Assembly (NCBI GenBank): GCA_024279945.1
Contig: JAJRRA010000072.1
Location: 1 to 64,000 of the forward strand
Length of the DNA: 64,000 nucleotides
Source: Gammaproteobacteria bacterium
GTDB lineage: Bacteria; Pseudomonadota; Gammaproteobacteria; Xanthomonadales; SZUA-36
Direction: 5' to 3'
The translations under genes and the position numbers were made by a program. Below are positions 62,130 through 64,000 of this stretch, one piece after another (position 1 is the stretch's first letter; every line of letters begins with the position of its first letter). The notes beneath the pieces are model-generated. The model did no database searches and had not been told where the DNA came from. It saw only the letters and a program-made list of their open reading frames with translations.

Positions 62130-64000
62130 AAAATGTGTGGGTGAAAAAACGATGTTGTGGGGCATGGGTTCCAGGTTGATGCTGCTGTTGGGGCTTATCC
62201 TGGCCGTAGCCAGTTGCGCTTCGACCCAGCATGTTCCCATGCGTCCGCAGAGCACCGGTAAAACAATCAAAAGTGCCACTCCGCCGCCGGCCGATTCCGA
62301 TGCGGTCGTTTTCTCAGAAATATCGACCGGGGATACGGGCGTCACCGACATCGAACTCTATGAAGGGACGGGAGAATTTATCAATAAAAAGGCTGCCCGG
62401 CGGCGCCCGGATGTGGTATCCGAGGATGGCGAGATCGTGCTGAACTTTGAAGGTGAGTCGATTCAGTCCGTGGTGCACACCATCCTTGGGGAGGTTTTGC
62501 AGGAAACCTTCGTTATTGCACCGGGTGTGGGAGGCGAGGTGACCTTTTCTACTTCACGCCCCGTCACGCGTGAGCAACTCATGCCGATACTCGAACTGCT
62601 TTTGCAGTGGAATGGTGCCACCATGGTATACAACGAGGGCAGGTATCATATTCTGCCGGTTAGTGAAGCCATCAAGGGTCATCTTGTACCCCAGCTTGGT
62701 CCGGCGAAGACCGCCCGTGGATACGAAGTGCGGGCGGTTCCCCTTAAGTATATTTCCGCTATCGAGATGGAGAAAATCCTGCAGCCTTATGTCCGGGATC
62801 AGGCCATTGTCCAGGTGGATCAGAACCGCAGCATGATTTTCCTGGCAGGCACCCGGGAAGAGCTGAGCAACTACATGCGGACTGTTGCTATATTCGATGT
62901 GGACTGGCTGGCCGGCATGTCGGTGGCTATTTATCCTTTGCGAACCGTTGATGTGGATTCCATCATTACCGAACTGGGAGGGATTTTCAGTGGCGATGGA
63001 GATTCCCCTTTGGCTGGCATGTTTCGTTTCGTACCCCTCGAGCGCCTGGGTTCCGTGATGGTGATCACCTACCAGGAAGACTACCTGCGCAAAGCCCAGG
63101 AGTGGATCGAGATTCTGGACAGGGGCGCAGCGGGCGCCGGTAAACAGCTCTTTGTTTATCGCGTAAAGAACCTCGAAGCACCCGTGCTGGCGGGGTATCT
63201 GACACAGATCTTCGGAGGTGAAGGGGGGCAGTCGAATCAAAATGAGGCGCAGGGTACCCTGGCGCCGGGACTCGATCCGGTGGATATTGGTTCGATTTCA
63301 GATTTCAATGACAGCCGTGTCGGTGAGAAGCCGGGACAAGCCCAACAGGCGAACGGTCAGGGTGGCGGCGAAGGTATGGTGCTGAATGTTGGCGCAGGCG
63401 ACATCCGTATTACATCCGTGGTGGAAACCAACTCCATGCTGATCCAGGCTACCCAGGCGGAATACAATTCAATTCTCGCTGCCATTGAGCGGATTGACAT
63501 TGAGCCTTTGCAGGTCCTGATCGAGTCCCAGGTTCTTGACGTGGAACTAAATGAAGAACTCCAGTTCGGCGTCAACTGGTTTCTGACCAACAACCCCAAC
63601 CTGATCCCCGACGGCATCGCAGGCACTGACCGGTATGTCCAGTCAGTGGCTTTTGGCAGCGGCAGCGCCCAAGCCGGTGGGTTTAACTTCCTGACCACAA
63701 TTGCAACACCCTTGAGCGCTGGCTTGCCGTTTGTGCAGGCGACCATAGCAGCACTCGATGAGGTAACCGATGTTCGTTCCCTGGCTGCTCCGTCCTTGCT
63801 GGTGCGCAATAACGCAACGGCAACCATCACCGTCGGTACGCAGGTGCCGGTCCAGTCGTCCTCGATCTCCACGGGCACCAACAACGTGGTCAGCAATGCG
63901 CAGTATGTATCGACCGGCATCACGCTGACCGTGACACCGCGCATCAATCCGGGTGGCCTGGTCTATATGGATATCACTCAGGACGTCAGTCGCCCTGGTG
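62113..64000 (+). CDS. gspD: type II secretion secretin GspD (truncated by the window edge)
   Basis: At least 629 aa visible. ATG 62113 overlaps the gspN stop; ATG 62152 with GGGTGA upstream is as good. Either gives a lipoprotein signal (LLLGLILAVASC, lipobox VASC). N0 domain LNFEGESIQSVVHTILGEVLQETFVI near 110, then N1-N3 repeats (YEVRAVPLKYISAIEMEKILQPYV, VYRVKNLEAPVLAGYLTQIF), a Gln/Gly-rich insert in N3, and the secretin domain (VLIESQVLDVELNEELQFGVNW, VRSLAAPSLLVRNNATATITVG). Outer membrane channel. The window ends inside the barrel. Confidence 0.92.
   Translation, partial: MNQINRKCVGEKTMLWGMGSRLMLLLGLILAVASCASTQHVPMRPQSTGKTIKSATPPPADSDAVVFSEISTGDTGVTDIELYEGTGEFINKKAARRRPDVVSEDGEIVLNFEGESIQSVVHTILGEVLQETFVIAPGVGGEVTFSTSRPVTREQLMPILELLLQWNGATMVYNEGRYHILPVSEAIKGHLVPQLGPAKTARGYEVRAVPLKYISAIEMEKILQPYVRDQAIVQVDQNRSMIFLAGTREELSNYMRTVAIFDVDWLAGMSVAIYPLRTVDVDSIITELGGIFSGDGDSPLAGMFRFVPLERLGSVMVITYQEDYLRKAQEWIEILDRGAAGAGKQLFVYRVKNLEAPVLAGYLTQIFGGEGGQSNQNEAQGTLAPGLDPVDIGSISDFNDSRVGEKPGQAQQANGQGGGEGMVLNVGAGDIRITSVVETNSMLIQATQAEYNSILAAIERIDIEPLQVLIESQVLDVELNEELQFGVNWFLTNNPNLIPDGIAGTDRYVQSVAFGSGSAQAGGFNFLTTIATPLSAGLPFVQATIAALDEVTDVRSLAAPSLLVRNNATATITVGTQVPVQSSSISTGTNNVVSNAQYVSTGITLTVTPRINPGGLVYMDITQDVSRPG

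Noticed and set aside
1-64000. CRISPR arrays, tRNA or rRNA genes
   Set aside because: The only tandem repeats are the four 23-bp units at 47-138, which have no spacers, and no cloverleaf or rRNA signature was recognised on either strand.

Overview
The window comes from a gammaproteobacterium. It carries holC and holD (the chi and psi subunits of the Gammaproteobacteria-type clamp loader), the block order pepA-holC-valS facing lptF-lptG, holD-rimI, xerD-dsbC, tamA-tamB, and a type II secretion operon in the xps-like order E-F-G-H-I-J-K-L-M-N-D. I cannot name an order or genus from sequence alone. The right three quarters is ordinary chromosome. The left 8 kb, and a short stretch next to comM, are accessory.

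Layout. 1-140: the repeat-bearing end of an IS21-like element abuts, and probably replaces, the last residues of a TonB-dependent receptor gene. 74-4938: receptor, TetR-type regulator and acyl-CoA ligase around a perfect 32-bp palindromic operator. 4939-7900: a scrap yard with broken genes, an intact ~1 kb insertion element whose transposase is a chimera of a DUF4338 (DruA-like) N-terminus and an IS66-like C-terminus, an IS91-like fragment and an IS110 fragment. 7957-12011: a four-gene operon (cytidylyltransferase-like, HisC/CobD-like PLP enzyme, CDP-alcohol phosphatidyltransferase, ATP-grasp ligase) that looks like a self-contained head-group pathway. 12330-15517: small HTH gene, then DUF3144-TSUP-moaA-moaD-moaE. 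15646-24784: M14 carboxypeptidase, a lipoprotein-like or HEAT-like partner, tamB and tamA.

24953-29664: an MBL hydrolase, a LytTR regulator, a MaoC-like hydratase, a broken PIN toxin with its AbrB antitoxin, and comM. The 3' end of comM is present three times in direct orientation (28125-28217, 27258-27345, 26327-26395). Each extra copy lies just downstream of a cargo gene, so the region reads like two cassettes inserted at the comM tail. 29804-41511: proS, DUF4124 protein, pssA-holD-rimI, valS-holC-pepA, lptF-lptG and an RDD protein. 41721-46794: a TonB2-type energising system (DUF3450, TtpC-like, ExbB, ExbD, TonB, TPR), which could power receptors such as the one at the left edge. 46916-53387: xerD, dsbC, purL (with a single-base frameshift) and a membrane protein. 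53538-64000: type II secretion, running off the right edge inside gspD.

The two most interesting items are the uncharacterised head-group operon (7957-12011) and the comM-tail cassette array (26327-28217). Starts were re-chosen from ribosome binding sites and family length where the longest open frame was clearly too long.
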